From the NCBI RefSeq assembly GCF_019175385.1, contig NC_083348.1, positions 49,250,950 through 49,314,949 on the forward strand: a stretch of 64,000 bases of DNA. The letters run 5' to 3'. This document shows, piece by piece, positions 45,753 to 55,320 of the stretch. A model generated the notes under the pieces. It worked only from the letters and a program-made list of their open reading frames with translations. It was not told the origin of the DNA and did no database searches. The position numbers were made by a program, and so were the translations under genes. The stretch comes from Lycium barbarum. Its lineage: Eukaryota > Streptophyta > Magnoliopsida > Solanales > Solanaceae. Every line of letters starts with the position of its first letter. The first letter of the stretch is position 1.

Positions 45753-46080
45753 ATAAGGCATAGTTGACAGGGGGTGATGTTGTGGCCTTTGTTGTGATGT
45801 ATATATATAAGGCACAGTTGATAGGGGGTGACGCTGTGACCTTTGTTGTGATGTATATATATAAGGCACAGTTGAAAGGGGGTGACGCTGTAGCCTATGA
45901 TGTGATGTTTATATATATAAGGTACAGTTGACAGGGGGTGACGCTGTGGCCTATGATGTGATGTTTATATATAAGGCACAGTTGATAGGGGGTGAATCTG
46001 TGGCCTTTGATGTGATGTTTATATATATAAGGCACAGTTGATAGGGGGTGTCGCTGTGGCCTATGTTGTGATGTTTTTAG
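45753..46080. repeat. 55-bp minisatellite, six units (5' LTR of L)
   Basis: Units at 45753, 45807, 45861, 45917, 45971 and 46027, each ATAAGGCACAGTTGAYAGGG followed by GGTGACGCTGTGGCCTATG and a TA-rich spacer; a partial unit follows. Confidence 0.92.
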
Positions 46081-46338
46081 GAGTGACGATGTGGCCTATG
46101 TTGTGGCATTTATATAGATATATGTGTTTTGTTGATATAGCTATAATGATTTTTTTATCTTTGCACATTCATTGAAATGACTCAGATGTCTTCCATGATT
46201 TTAAGTACATATTGATTTAAAAAGGTTAAAGTCACATATATGGTATCCACCTTAAGAGGCAATCAAATGTACAGGTCATATTTATCCCCTATTATGTTCT
46301 ATACTTCTTATTATGTTGTTATTCATGCCTTACATACT

Positions 46339-46357
46339 CAGTACATAGTTCGTACTG
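46339..46357 (+). promoter_or_regulatory. CAGTAC/GTACTG hairpin (5' LTR of L)
   Basis: CAGTAC (46339-46344), loop ATAGTTC, GTACTG (46352-46357); followed by GGACGCTGCGTTTCATGCC. Confidence 0.7.
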
Positions 46358-46852
46358 ACGTCCCTTCTAATGGACGCTGCGTTTCATGCCACACAGGTGT
46401 ATACAGATGAGTAGAACACATTGGCTATAGGATGTTCCCAGGCTATCAGCTGGATTAGTGAGCTCCATCTCAGTTCAGAGTGTTGCCGAGTCTGAGTACT
46501 TATGGTATCTCATGTATGCTAGAGACTTTTGCAGACAGTGTCCTGTGGATAGCGCGTCGATATGTCGACAGTTGTGTAAAGCGATGATATAGGTCGATTT
46601 GTTTTTATGCTTTATTTTTAAAGATTTTATTGTGACTAAAGGTTTTCTTTGAATTAACGATAAAGGGGAAGTCCCTGATTTGACGAAAGAGTTTTATTGA
46701 AAAGTTTTTTTTTTTTACCTGACGGAAGCGTCATTTCGTAGATTAAGGGTTCACAAAAAGTTGTGACTCCTGAATGGAATAGTAGTATGGCACTCAGCCG
46801 AATAGGGTCTTGGGTGTCAGTCGCGGCCCTCCGGTTTGGGTCGTGACAGAAG

Positions 46853-46864
46853 TGGTATCAAAGC
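46853..46864 (+). other. Primer-binding site of L
   Basis: TGGTATCAAAGC, four bases inside the 5' LTR end; one mismatch to the initiator-methionine tRNA complement TGGTATCAGAGC. Confidence 0.88.
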
Positions 46865-46900
46865 AGTTCGTCCTGGGGGTTGTCTGCAAAGTCGTGTCCA

Positions 46901-46966
46901 GTAGAGTCTTGTTTATGGTGGGTTGCATGCCACATTTATGAACAGGAGGCTACAGGGCATTTAGGA
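46901..46966 (+). promoter_or_regulatory. Conserved leader block of L
   Basis: GTAGAGTCTTGTTTATGG, then AACAGGAGGCTACAGGGCAT and TTAGGA. Matches the leaders of D (16057-16123), C (16371-16440) and B (41368-41437). As L has no recognisable gag, the block must be kept for a nucleic-acid role, such as packaging or priming. Confidence 0.75.
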
Positions 46967-49900
46967 TGGTTACCCTTCTTTCATATCTAAGATCGTGCGA
47001 TAAGAGTCAAGTCATAGGAAGTGAAATTCCTTGCACTAACCCTTGATTTCAATGGAAGAATGGTACTGGCAAAGGGACTGAATGATGATATTGGGATTGC
47101 AGGGATAATATAAGTTAAAGAAATCAGTACAGAGGTAAGTATTGGTAAAAAGGATTATGAGTCAGATATGGTAAGAATGTTGCAAGTATGATTGAAATGT
47201 ATAGCTAATGAATGGAAGAGAAAGTGACTAGGAATGTACAAAAGGACGATCGATAAAGGTTCAGGTATATTCCGAGTCGTGACGCAAGAGGTAAGTTGGT
47301 TTGCATTTATGATTGTTTTCTGGATTGCTTATACAACTTCTAAATGTGATGTTGCTTGGCCGATGAAGGAAGTAGAAACTGTATCAAACTTAGGAATATG
47401 TGGTATATTTCTAGCTAACCCTTATAAGAAGGCTTCACCTCAATTTTTTTTCAGACGGGTATTGTGAAGGTTATTTGACGATAGAGAAATTAGGTGCGAT
47501 GTCGATTTATGTGTAAAGAGAGAAGAGAGTGAGTGTACAAGTGAAGATAAAATATCGCAAGGATCGATTTAGTTGCTACAGAAAGGTAAAGGATGTGAGG
47601 CTGATTCTTTTAGACAAGGAGACAGGGTACAAGTACGAGTAAAGATTTCTAAGTAAAGTTATATCGCCAGGATTTACAGTTAGGATGTAGAAAGATATGC
47701 TAGGAAGACCTACAGATTTAGACATACGAAAAAGGGAATATGAGAAACCAGAATAGCCCGAGGAAAATTAGGAGCATATGAGCTTTGCAATTAGAATTTC
47801 AAAATGATTGTGAGTCTGGCTAGTTGGTCAAAGGAGGGGAGATGTATTAAAGCTACAGATTCAGGACAAAATCAAATGCCAACAGGGTATCTCGCAAGAA
47901 AAGGTGTTGAAAAGTGATAAAAAGATAAGTCATGAGTGGCTACATCGAGTATTATGTATACCTTTATGATTGATGTTACGCTATGTTAAAAGTATTGATT
48001 GTGCTGTATGTTAAAATTGAGGTAGCAAGCGCTACGGAAAGAATCAGGATTGGGTTTCTCGAGAATTAAAGTCAGATAACGGTAACTCGACTAACAATAT
48101 AAGAAGGAGCATTAGGAAAAAGAAGGTTATGATATCATGAAGGAGGGAGAAACTTGGACAAGGAACAACGTATACTCATTGAGGGTAAGATAATATATAA
48201 TTGAGGAAAAGGTTAGGATGAAAGCAGGAAAGCACACGCTAGGATCGAGTTTAAATAAATCAACGGGAGATAGAGTAAGGTTGTACGTGACAAAGGATGA
48301 ATGTGAGGACTCCGGAACCAACCTTTATGTCCTTATAACAAAAATTAAGAAGGTTGTAGATAATGGGCACTCTGCCAAAATTCTCCAAAAAATTTAAGGA
48401 CAAGGACCAAAGATTTAGGAGATCACGAAGATTATACGTCTATGATGGTTACAAATTGATTAATGGGAAAGTATGGGGCAAGATGATATGGAATGATGAG
48501 ATGAAGATGACACTACAAGTGGACATTGGGCATTAATTATTGGAATAAAAAGTACTATTCCGGTAGGACAGATAGTTAGTACATCATTATTTCGAGTATC
48601 CCTAGGGATTATTATAGGCAAGAATTGAGATTTAAAGTAGTATTTTTGGGTAATGACAAGTAGGGAACTTGAAGGATTCGTAAGTGAAAGAACAACAACG
48701 ATGATGAAAGGATTATTATGGGATGAAACTTCGATCAAGAATGGCAATGGAATACAACACCATAATGTAAAGCCTTTAAGGGGGGAAGCGAGTAAGCTTG
48801 GGTACGAGCACAAGGATTGAAATAATATGTGATAGATGTTGTATTAGGAATGGATTATAGAGATAGTTCGAAGTAAGAATTGTTGTGGAAATAAGATTAA
48901 TAAAATATGAAGGCAAGCCAGTAAATGAATAGAGTAACTAAAGAGTATCTTTTGAGACTGGACTGAAAATAATTCGTGGGGAAGAAAAGAAATTGAGCGA
49001 CATTCCAATGGGGATCTTAATGTCCACAAAATGGGAAGGATATGACAAGAAAATATAAGGTAATGAATGGGAGTTTTAAGATGGTGTTGGTGTGCATGAA
49101 GAATGGTTTATGAGGAAGATGATTAGTAGTCCAAAGGATTAAAATGGGTTACATTCGAGGTTTTGTAGGAACAATGTCTATTGGGGGATTTAGGGAAAGT
49201 TGACAAATGAGTTCTGTTGTGGCTTAATATAAAGAGAAGGTTTTCATGACTAACTCACAAGAAATGATTTATAGAAAGGATTATGGAACTGATTATATGT
49301 TAAGGCTGAGTTAAAGAATGTCATATGGGTTGTTCCTGTTATACTTTAGGATGCTGGAGATATTAAGATGATTTTATATAAGTTATATTAGTGATTTGGG
49401 GTTACTTAGTTCCTACAGATCGGGAGTTGTCAGTAAAACGAAGTATAGTCAGAACTTATGTTTGCCATTGATGCAGATATGATTACGTTAAGTAGAGCTA
49501 CGACTAGTTAGAGAGTTAACACAATTGCAGAGCGAGGGTTACGAGAGTATCAAGAGGCAAGCTATGAGATTTAGAGGTCAGTAAGGTAAAAATGAGGAAG
49601 ATATGGTTCAGACCTCAGTTAAGAGACCAGAAGCGCTGTGGTTCGGTATCCAGGTATGTTAGTGATTTCTTCAGAAGCATGTTTTCCGACTTATGAGTTT
49701 CAAGAGAAAAGAGATTAGCTACAAGAATAGAGAAAGGTTTGTAAACCTATGATGTTAGTAAATTTAGTAGAAGGTTATGAAGGGTATGAGCGGATCTAAA
49801 CAGGTTAAAAGTCGGGAATGGATGACAAGATTTCGGGAAGGACAGAGGTAAGCATAGGAAAGAGGAAGTAAATAACCAATGGAGACCTGTTATGGCGATG

Positions 49901-49995
49901 GTACGATTAAATGCGGTATGTTAACGGGAAGAATAATTCGATAAGGGGATGTACCAGAGAATGGGATCAGGGACAGAGTACAAGACTAGTTTAAA
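46967..49995 (+). mobile_element. Interior of L without recognisable coding
   Basis: About 3 kb, purine-rich on the plus strand, stop-dense in all frames. The longest readings are under 120 codons and have no motif of gag, protease, RT, RNase H or integrase that I can see. I recognise no other gene. Confidence 0.75.
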
Positions 49996-50029
49996 CATTC
50001 GAGGACGAATGGTTCTAAAGGGGGAAAGA
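49996..50029 (+). other. Palindrome and polypurine tract of L
   Basis: CATTCGAGGACGAATG (49996-50011), then AAAGGGGGAAAGA (50017-50029), directly before the 3' LTR. Confidence 0.92.
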
Positions 50030-50598
50030 TGTTACACCCCAAAAAATTTCGTGTTACCAAGACTGTAGACGGCTTAGTATGAGCTCAAGTGAGAGCAAGG
50101 TTATACAAGGATCAGGGATGAAGATTATACTATTTGAGTATAAGAATATATATATGGCATTTTGAGACTGTATGAGGTAAGTCAGTTAACACGTTACTTG
50201 ATGAATAGCCCTCATAACCGTAAGTTAAGGTGGGGCCCACATGTTGGGGTTTTATAAAAGACATATGAAAAGTGATATTAGTAGTACATGAGAAGTTGAG
50301 CAAATTTTAAGAAGGACCCTTAAGCCAAATATGGGCATAAGCCCTCCAAAAGGATGATTTAAGGATACATTTTCGGATGATCTCACTTGGAGGGGCCAAA
50401 AAGCTATTATATGTTTGGAATTTGAAAATATACAAAAAATAAAAGTTGTAGATAATTGAAAGAGCTTTCCAACCATAGGTCGTGGGCCCTCATACGAAAT
50501 CAGGATCAATAATTATGGTCATTTTATGATAAAGACTCCAAGCTGCCAAATGGCTTCCGCGGGTCCCACTTGAGAAGGTCGGTGGAACCGACCTATGA

Positions 50599-50614
50599 GG
50601 GGTATAAATACCCC
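50599..50614 (+). promoter_or_regulatory. TATA box in a palindrome, 3' LTR of L
   Basis: GGGGTATAAATACCCC, 6-bp arms around TAAA, preceded by the same AGGTCGGT/ACCGACCT hairpin as in the 5' LTR. Confidence 0.75.
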
Positions 50615-51212
50615 ATTAGCTCCATTGTTTCAGCATTTTTACATTCTCAATAGTCCTATAAACTTCTCAACACAACCCCCAAACATTTATAACCCATTAA
50701 ATCAAGAATTTAACAAGATTACACCAAACTAGTCCATGAAAGGTAATTGTTCTTGCTTCTACTCGATGTTGTGGTACGTTTTGTCTTAAATAAAGTTGGT
50801 TTGGCTGAATTTATTCAAGTATAAGGTATGTTCTTCATCCTATCTGTTATGTTGAGTTGATTTGAAGGTTTGGCAAGTCTTAAAAGTGAAAATAGTTATG
50901 GAGGAAAGGTCATAAAGTGTCGTGTTGTAGTTGTTGTGTTTATGGACTGTTTTGAGTATGTTGTGGCTGTGTGGCTGGACTGATTTGCATGTATAGAGAT
51001 GGTATCTAATGTTGTTGGTGTGTTGATGAGATTATGCTCCTTGATTGGGAAGAAAGGAAGTGTATATTATTGTTGTATGTTGAAAAACATCGTGTGGGAT
51101 GTTTATGGAATATATTTGTATGGATAATAGTGTTGTTGATGTTGGTACTGTTGTTGTTGTTGATTGGTTGCTGAATTGTAATTTTTGGCTAGGCATATAA
51201 ACAGAGGAGATG

Positions 51213-51230
51213 CTGCCGAAATTTCGGCAG
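51213..51230. promoter_or_regulatory. CTGCCGAAATTTCGGCAG perfect palindrome (3' LTR of L)
   Basis: Perfect 18-bp palindrome preceded by AACAGAGGAGATG. The same block occurs in S2 (perfect) and H (one change). Confidence 0.8.
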
Positions 51231-51736
51231 ATTCTAGAAAGATTTATTTGAAGGCTTAGGATAAGTATATAACAATGGGCTTAATCATAGTACGAATAGT
51301 CTTATATGTAGACTTGCGGGCTTGGACGGATAAGCGTAGGTAGTTGGAGGCTGAACAGGTATGTTAAGGCTCGTCCCTTTATTTCAAAGGCATGATCCCT
51401 ATGGTACGATTTCATAAATGCTTCCATAACTTCTTTGTTTTCAAAAGATAGAAGTTTATGACTCCAAGGCATGATTCCTTTCCCGATAATCCATAAATGT
51501 TTTCCAAAATGCCTGTATTTTCCAAACCAGAGATTTATGATTCTGTGAGCTCTTATGATAACAACGATGAACATGTTTTTACGATGATAATGATGATGTC
51601 AAAAATGAGAATATTTTCTATGATGATTATGATGATGATAATTTTACGGTTAAAAGTCTCAAGTTATGAGATCAATGCTTTTATGAGATTATTGACCTTA
51701 TTTCATGATTTTCTCGATTTTATTCATTGTTGTCGG

Positions 51737-51770
51737 TCTCACCTTATAATAATTGTTCTTCAAGGTGAGA
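51737..51770 (+). promoter_or_regulatory. TCTCACCTT/AAGGTGAGA stem-loop (3' LTR of L)
   Basis: Perfect 9-bp arms with a 16-base A+T-rich loop; the equivalent in H at 63094-63130 has 10-bp arms. Confidence 0.7.
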
Positions 51771-51968
51771 TAGAGCGATGATGATTGTCCCATAATATAA
51801 TCTGAGGTTACCGACCTTACGTCACTCCGCTAAAGTAGTAGCTTTTATTTGAACTCCCATGCATGCTATGAGTATAATATGTGTGTAAAGTTATTTTGTT
51901 ACATTACCAAGTTCTGTTATTTCATTTTGCTTATGCAATGCACTCATTCTCATTCTTCATGTACATAT

Positions 51969-52295
51969 ATAAGGCATAGTTGACAAGGGGTGATGTTGTG
52001 GCCTTTGTTGTGATGTATATATATAAGGCACAGCTGACAGGGGGTGACGCTGTGAAGTTGTGATGTATATGTATAAGGCACAGTTTAAAGGGGGTGATGC
52101 AGTAGCCTATGATGTGATGTTTATATATATAAGGCACAGTTGACAGGGGGTGACGCTGTTGCCTATGATGTGATGTTTATATATATAAGGCACAGTTGAC
52201 AGGGGGTGAATCCGTGGCCTATGATGTGATTTTTATATATATAAGGCACAGTATACAGGGAGTGACGTTGTGGCCTATGTTGTGATGTTTTTAGG
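51969..52295. repeat. 55-bp minisatellite, six units (3' LTR of L)
   Basis: Units at 51969, 52023, 52073, 52129, 52185 and 52241, matching the six units of the 5' LTR; the second unit is a few bases shorter. Confidence 0.92.
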
Positions 52296-52552
52296 GGTGA
52301 CGATGTGGCCTATGTTGTGGCATTTCTATAGACATATGTGTTTTGTTGATATAGCTATAATGATTTATTTATCTTTGCACATTCATTGAAGTGTCTCAGA
52401 TGTCTTCCATGAATTTATGTACATATTGATTTAAAAAGGTTAAAGTCACATGGATGTTATCCGCCTTAAGGGGCAATCGAATGTACAGGTCATATTTATC
52501 CCCTGTTATGTTCTATACTTCTTTTTCTGTTGTTATTCATGCCTTAGATACT

Positions 52553-52571
52553 CAGTACACTGTTTGTACTG
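52553..52571 (+). promoter_or_regulatory. CAGTAC/GTACTG hairpin (3' LTR of L)
   Basis: CAGTAC (52553-52558), loop ACTGTTT, GTACTG (52566-52571). Confidence 0.7.
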
Positions 52572-53064
52572 ACGTCCCTTCTTGTGGACGCTGCGTTTCA
52601 TGCCACACAGGTGTATACAGATGAGTAGAAGACATTGGCTATAGGATGTTCCCAGGCTATTAGCTGGATTGGTGAGCTCCATCTTAGTTCAGAGTGTTGC
52701 CGAGTCAGAGTACTTATGTTATGGTATCTCGTGTATGTTAGAGACTTTTGTAGACAGTGTCCTATGGATAGCGCGTCGAGATATCGACAGTTGTGTAAAG
52801 CGACCATATAGGTCGATGTGTATTTATGCTTTATTTTTAAAGATTTTATTGTGACTAAAGGTTTTCTTTGAATTAACGATAAGGAAGATGTCCCTGATTT
52901 GAAGAAAGAGTTTTATTGAAAAGATTTTTTTTACCTGACGGAAGCGTCATTTTGTAGATTAAGGGTTCATAAAAAGTTGTGACTCCTGAAGGGAATAGTA
53001 GTATGGCACTCAGCCGAGTAGGGTCTTGGGTGTCAGTCGCGGCCCTCCGGTTTGGGTCGTGACA

Positions 53065-53069
53065 ATTCC
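53065..53069. other. Target-site duplication ATTCC, right of L
   Basis: Second copy of the ATTCC at 43766-43770. Confidence 0.97.
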
Positions 53070-54795
53070 AGGCAGCGCAGATGGATGGATCTCCTGAAGG
53101 ACTATGACATCTCTATTCTGTATCATCCTGGGAAAGAAAATATGGTAGCTGATGCCTTGGGTAGGAAGGCGGTGAGTATGGGGAGTTTAGCTCGATTGAT
53201 TATTTACAAGCGTCCGTTGGCCATGGAGGTTCAGACTCTGGCCAACAGTTTCATCCGTCTTGATATTTAAGCCTCGAGTAGGATTTTGGCTTGTATAGAG
53301 GCGAGGTCGTCTTTATTGGATTGGATCAGGGCTTATCAGTTTGATGATGCTCAATTGAGCAAGATCCGAGATAGGGTTTTGAGAGGTGAGGCCAAGGAGG
53401 CCGTGATTGATTCTGAGGGCATTCTGAGGATTAGAGGACGCGTGTGCGTTCCTCGTGTTGGTGATCTAATTCAGTTGATCTTATTTGTGGCCCATAGCTC
53501 TCGCTAATCCATTTATCCGGGGGTGACTAAGATGTACCGTGACTTGAGACAACACTATTGGTGGCGTCGGATGGAGAGAGATATAGTTGACTTTGTGGCT
53601 AAGTGTGGGAATTGTCAGTAGGTAAAGTGTGAGCACCAGCGACCCGGTGGGGTGCTTTAGAGAATGCCCATTCTCGAGTGAAAGTGGGAGAGTATTGCCA
53701 TGGATTTTGTCACGGGTCTTCCGAAAACCCTTGGCAAATTTGATTCTATTTAGGTGATACTTGATCGGTTGACTAAGTTCGCTCACTTTGTTCCAGTTCA
53801 AGTTTTCTATACCGTGGAGAACTTAGCTAAGATGTACATTCGGGATATTGTGAGGTTACATGGGGTTCCTATTTCTGTTATATCTGATCGGGTTACCATT
53901 TTTACTTTCCGATTGTGGAGGGGTTTCATGAGGAGTTGGGTACCCGGTTGGATCTCAGTACGGCTTTTCATCTCCAGACCAATGGTCAGTCCGAGCGGAC
54001 TATTCAGGTGCTCGAGGACATGTTGAGATCTTGTGTTATTGACTTTGGCGGTCATTGGGATCGGCACTTACCATTGGTTGAGTTTGCGTATAATAACAGT
54101 TATCATTCGAGTATTGGTATGGCGCCTTTTGAGGCCTTATATGGTAGAAGATGTAGATCTCCAATTGGTTGGTTTGATGGGTTCAAGGCTCAACCTTGGA
54201 GCTCGGATCTATTGAGAGAGTCCCTTGATAGAGTGAGAGTTATTCAGGCCAAGCTCTTTGCAGCTCAGAGTCGGCAAAATATGCATGCGGACCGGAAGGT
54301 TCGGGATTTGAAGTTTGCTATTGGTGATCAGGTTCTATTGAAGGTTTCACCCATAAAGGGTGTTATGAGGTTTGGTAAGAGGGGCAAGTTGAGCCCCAAG
54401 TATATTAGCCAGTTTGAGATTGTGGACTGTATCGGTGATATAGCTTATGAGTTGGCATTGCCGCCAGACTTGGCGGGAGTTCATCCGATTTTTCATGTTT
54501 CGATGCTAAAGAAGTACCATGCCGACGGTACCTACATTGTCCGTTGGGATTCTATATTGCTTGATGAGAACTTGACTTATGAGGAGGAGCCTATTGCGAT
54601 CTTGGATAGGCAGGTTCGAAAGTTGAGGTCGAAAGAGATTACTTTGGTGAAAGTACAATGGAAGCACCGTCCTGTTGAGGAAGCTACTTGGGAGACCGAG
54701 TCCGACATGCGTAGTCGATATCCTCAGTTGTTTACTGATTCCGGTATTTTCCCGCTTTCTTTCTTTTATTCACTCGAGGACGAGCGACAGTTCAA
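53070..54795 (+). pseudogene. Element B RNase H end, integrase and chromodomain-like tail
   Basis: Continues B's pol after L: RQRRWMDLLKDYDIS, HPGKENMVADAL, the linker (MEVQTLANSFIRLDI), then integrase. The HHCC part is readable (GVTKMYRDLRQHYWW, KCGNCQ) but has stops. The catalytic core has D (AMDFVTGLPKT), D (ISDRVT) and E (GQSERT), with a frameshift near 53915-53930. From 53915 the reading is open for 298 codons through FEALYGRRCRSPIGWFDGF, KGVMRFGKRGKLSPKYI and the chromodomain-like tail (EEPIAILDRQVRKLRSKE, KHRPVEEATWETES, RYPQLF), ending just before the LTR. Stops upstream fall at 53268, 53505, 53620, 53658 and others. Confidence 0.9.
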
Positions 54796-54806
54796 TTTGT
54801 ATCAGA
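54773..54806 (+). other. Pre-LTR palindrome of B
   Basis: CTCGAGGACGAG (54773-54784), then CGACAGTTCAATTTGTATCAGA to the LTR; no polypurine tract. Confidence 0.7.
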
Positions 54807-55320
54807 TGTAACGACTTGTTTGGTCGTTATAGTCTTTTCAGTATTTTCGCCTTTTTCGAGCATTGACAAGCGCATTTTGACCCGAAGTTGACTTCTGGGT
54901 AAACGGACCTTTTTCGAAAATTCGACAATTTCGAGAGGCCCGGATGGTGGCTTATGACTTGTCTGTATATTTGGTTTGGTTCCCAATGCACTTGGATGCA
55001 TTTTGGGACTTAGGTTGGAAATTGGAACTAAGGCGTCGGGGGTTGACCCGATCAACGAGACCTCCCTTGGAAATTCCGAGGCCTGGAGCGCGTTCGTAGC
55101 GTATTTTTGTTTGGGTCTGTGTATGTAGTTTGTAACCAGATGGCCTTGGGAATGGCTCAGGATTTCGATTGAAACTTAGAAAATTGGGAGGAATTCTGGT
55201 ACCTAGTGCCCGAAGTGGCGGCACCGTTGTTGCGGTGGGTTGGCCGCTGGGGCGGCCATGTGTATTGTTGGCGATACTGCTATGGCGGCTTCACAGGCGC
55301 TGTAGCGGCACCTCTATAGC
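54807..55320 (+). mobile_element. 3' LTR of B, first part
   Basis: Begins TGTAACGACTTG and aligns with LTR G from 38510 on. Interrupted at 55320 by solo LTR S2 inside the G+C-rich palindrome patch; continues at 58697. Confidence 0.92.
55316..55320. other. Target-site duplication ATAGC, left of S2
   Basis: ATAGC before TGTTATAGCCCG; repeated at 58697-58701. LTR G has a single ATAGC in the uninterrupted context. Confidence 0.95.

Larger units (their letters stand above)
43771..46848 (+). repeat. 5' LTR of L
   Basis: TGTTACACCCC...GGGTCGTGACA. Order of modules: (TA)n (43889-43936), hairpin plus palindromic TATA (44357-44397), decayed CTGCCG block (44995-45012), TCTCACCTT stem (45520-45554, one arm mutated), six-unit minisatellite (45753-46080), CAGTAC hairpin (46339-46357). 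Confidence 0.95.
43771..53064 (+). mobile_element. Complete non-autonomous LTR element L (LARD-type)
   Basis: Complete structure: target duplication ATTCC, 5' LTR (43771-46848, 3078 bp), primer site, conserved leader, 3.1-kb interior without recognisable domains, palindrome, polypurine tract, 3' LTR (50030-53064, 3035 bp), target duplication ATTCC. The size and lack of coding fit the large retrotransposon derivative (LARD) class. The LTRs agree at roughly 95 % by eye, so insertion was not very recent, and the first LTR has gained a longer (TA)n tract. It sits in RNase H of B in the same orientation; removing it with one ATTCC restores B's reading. It must have used proteins of a coding relative. 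Its leader is closest to that of element D. Confidence 0.95.
50030..53064 (+). repeat. 3' LTR of L
   Basis: 3035 bp, same map as the 5' LTR: TATA in GGGGTATAAATACCCC (50599-50614), perfect CTGCCGAAATTTCGGCAG (51213-51230), TCTCACCTT stem (51737-51770), minisatellite (51969-52295), CAGTAC hairpin (52553-52571), ending GGGTCGTGACA. Confidence 0.95.

Noticed and set aside
45753..46080. Regular direct repeats that could suggest a CRISPR array
   Set aside because: Head-to-tail minisatellite without unique spacers, duplicated in both LTRs of a plant retrotransposon.
46853..46864. tRNA-like match
   Set aside because: Only the 12-base primer-binding complement of initiator-methionine tRNA; no tRNA gene.
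47234..47467. 77-codon plus-strand reading inside L
   Set aside because: No gag, pol or envelope motif, isolated among stops, unremarkable length for chance.
53070..54795. Pararetrovirus or endogenous virus origin for the RT-bearing pieces
   Set aside because: No movement or coat protein; integrase, chromodomain-like tail, LTRs, primer site and 5-bp target duplications show Ty3/gypsy retrotransposons.
53915..54811. Possible domesticated host gene (298 open codons)
   Set aside because: It is the continuous end of B's integrase and is followed at once by the pre-LTR palindrome and LTR; upstream parts are broken. Openness over 0.9 kb alone does not show domestication.
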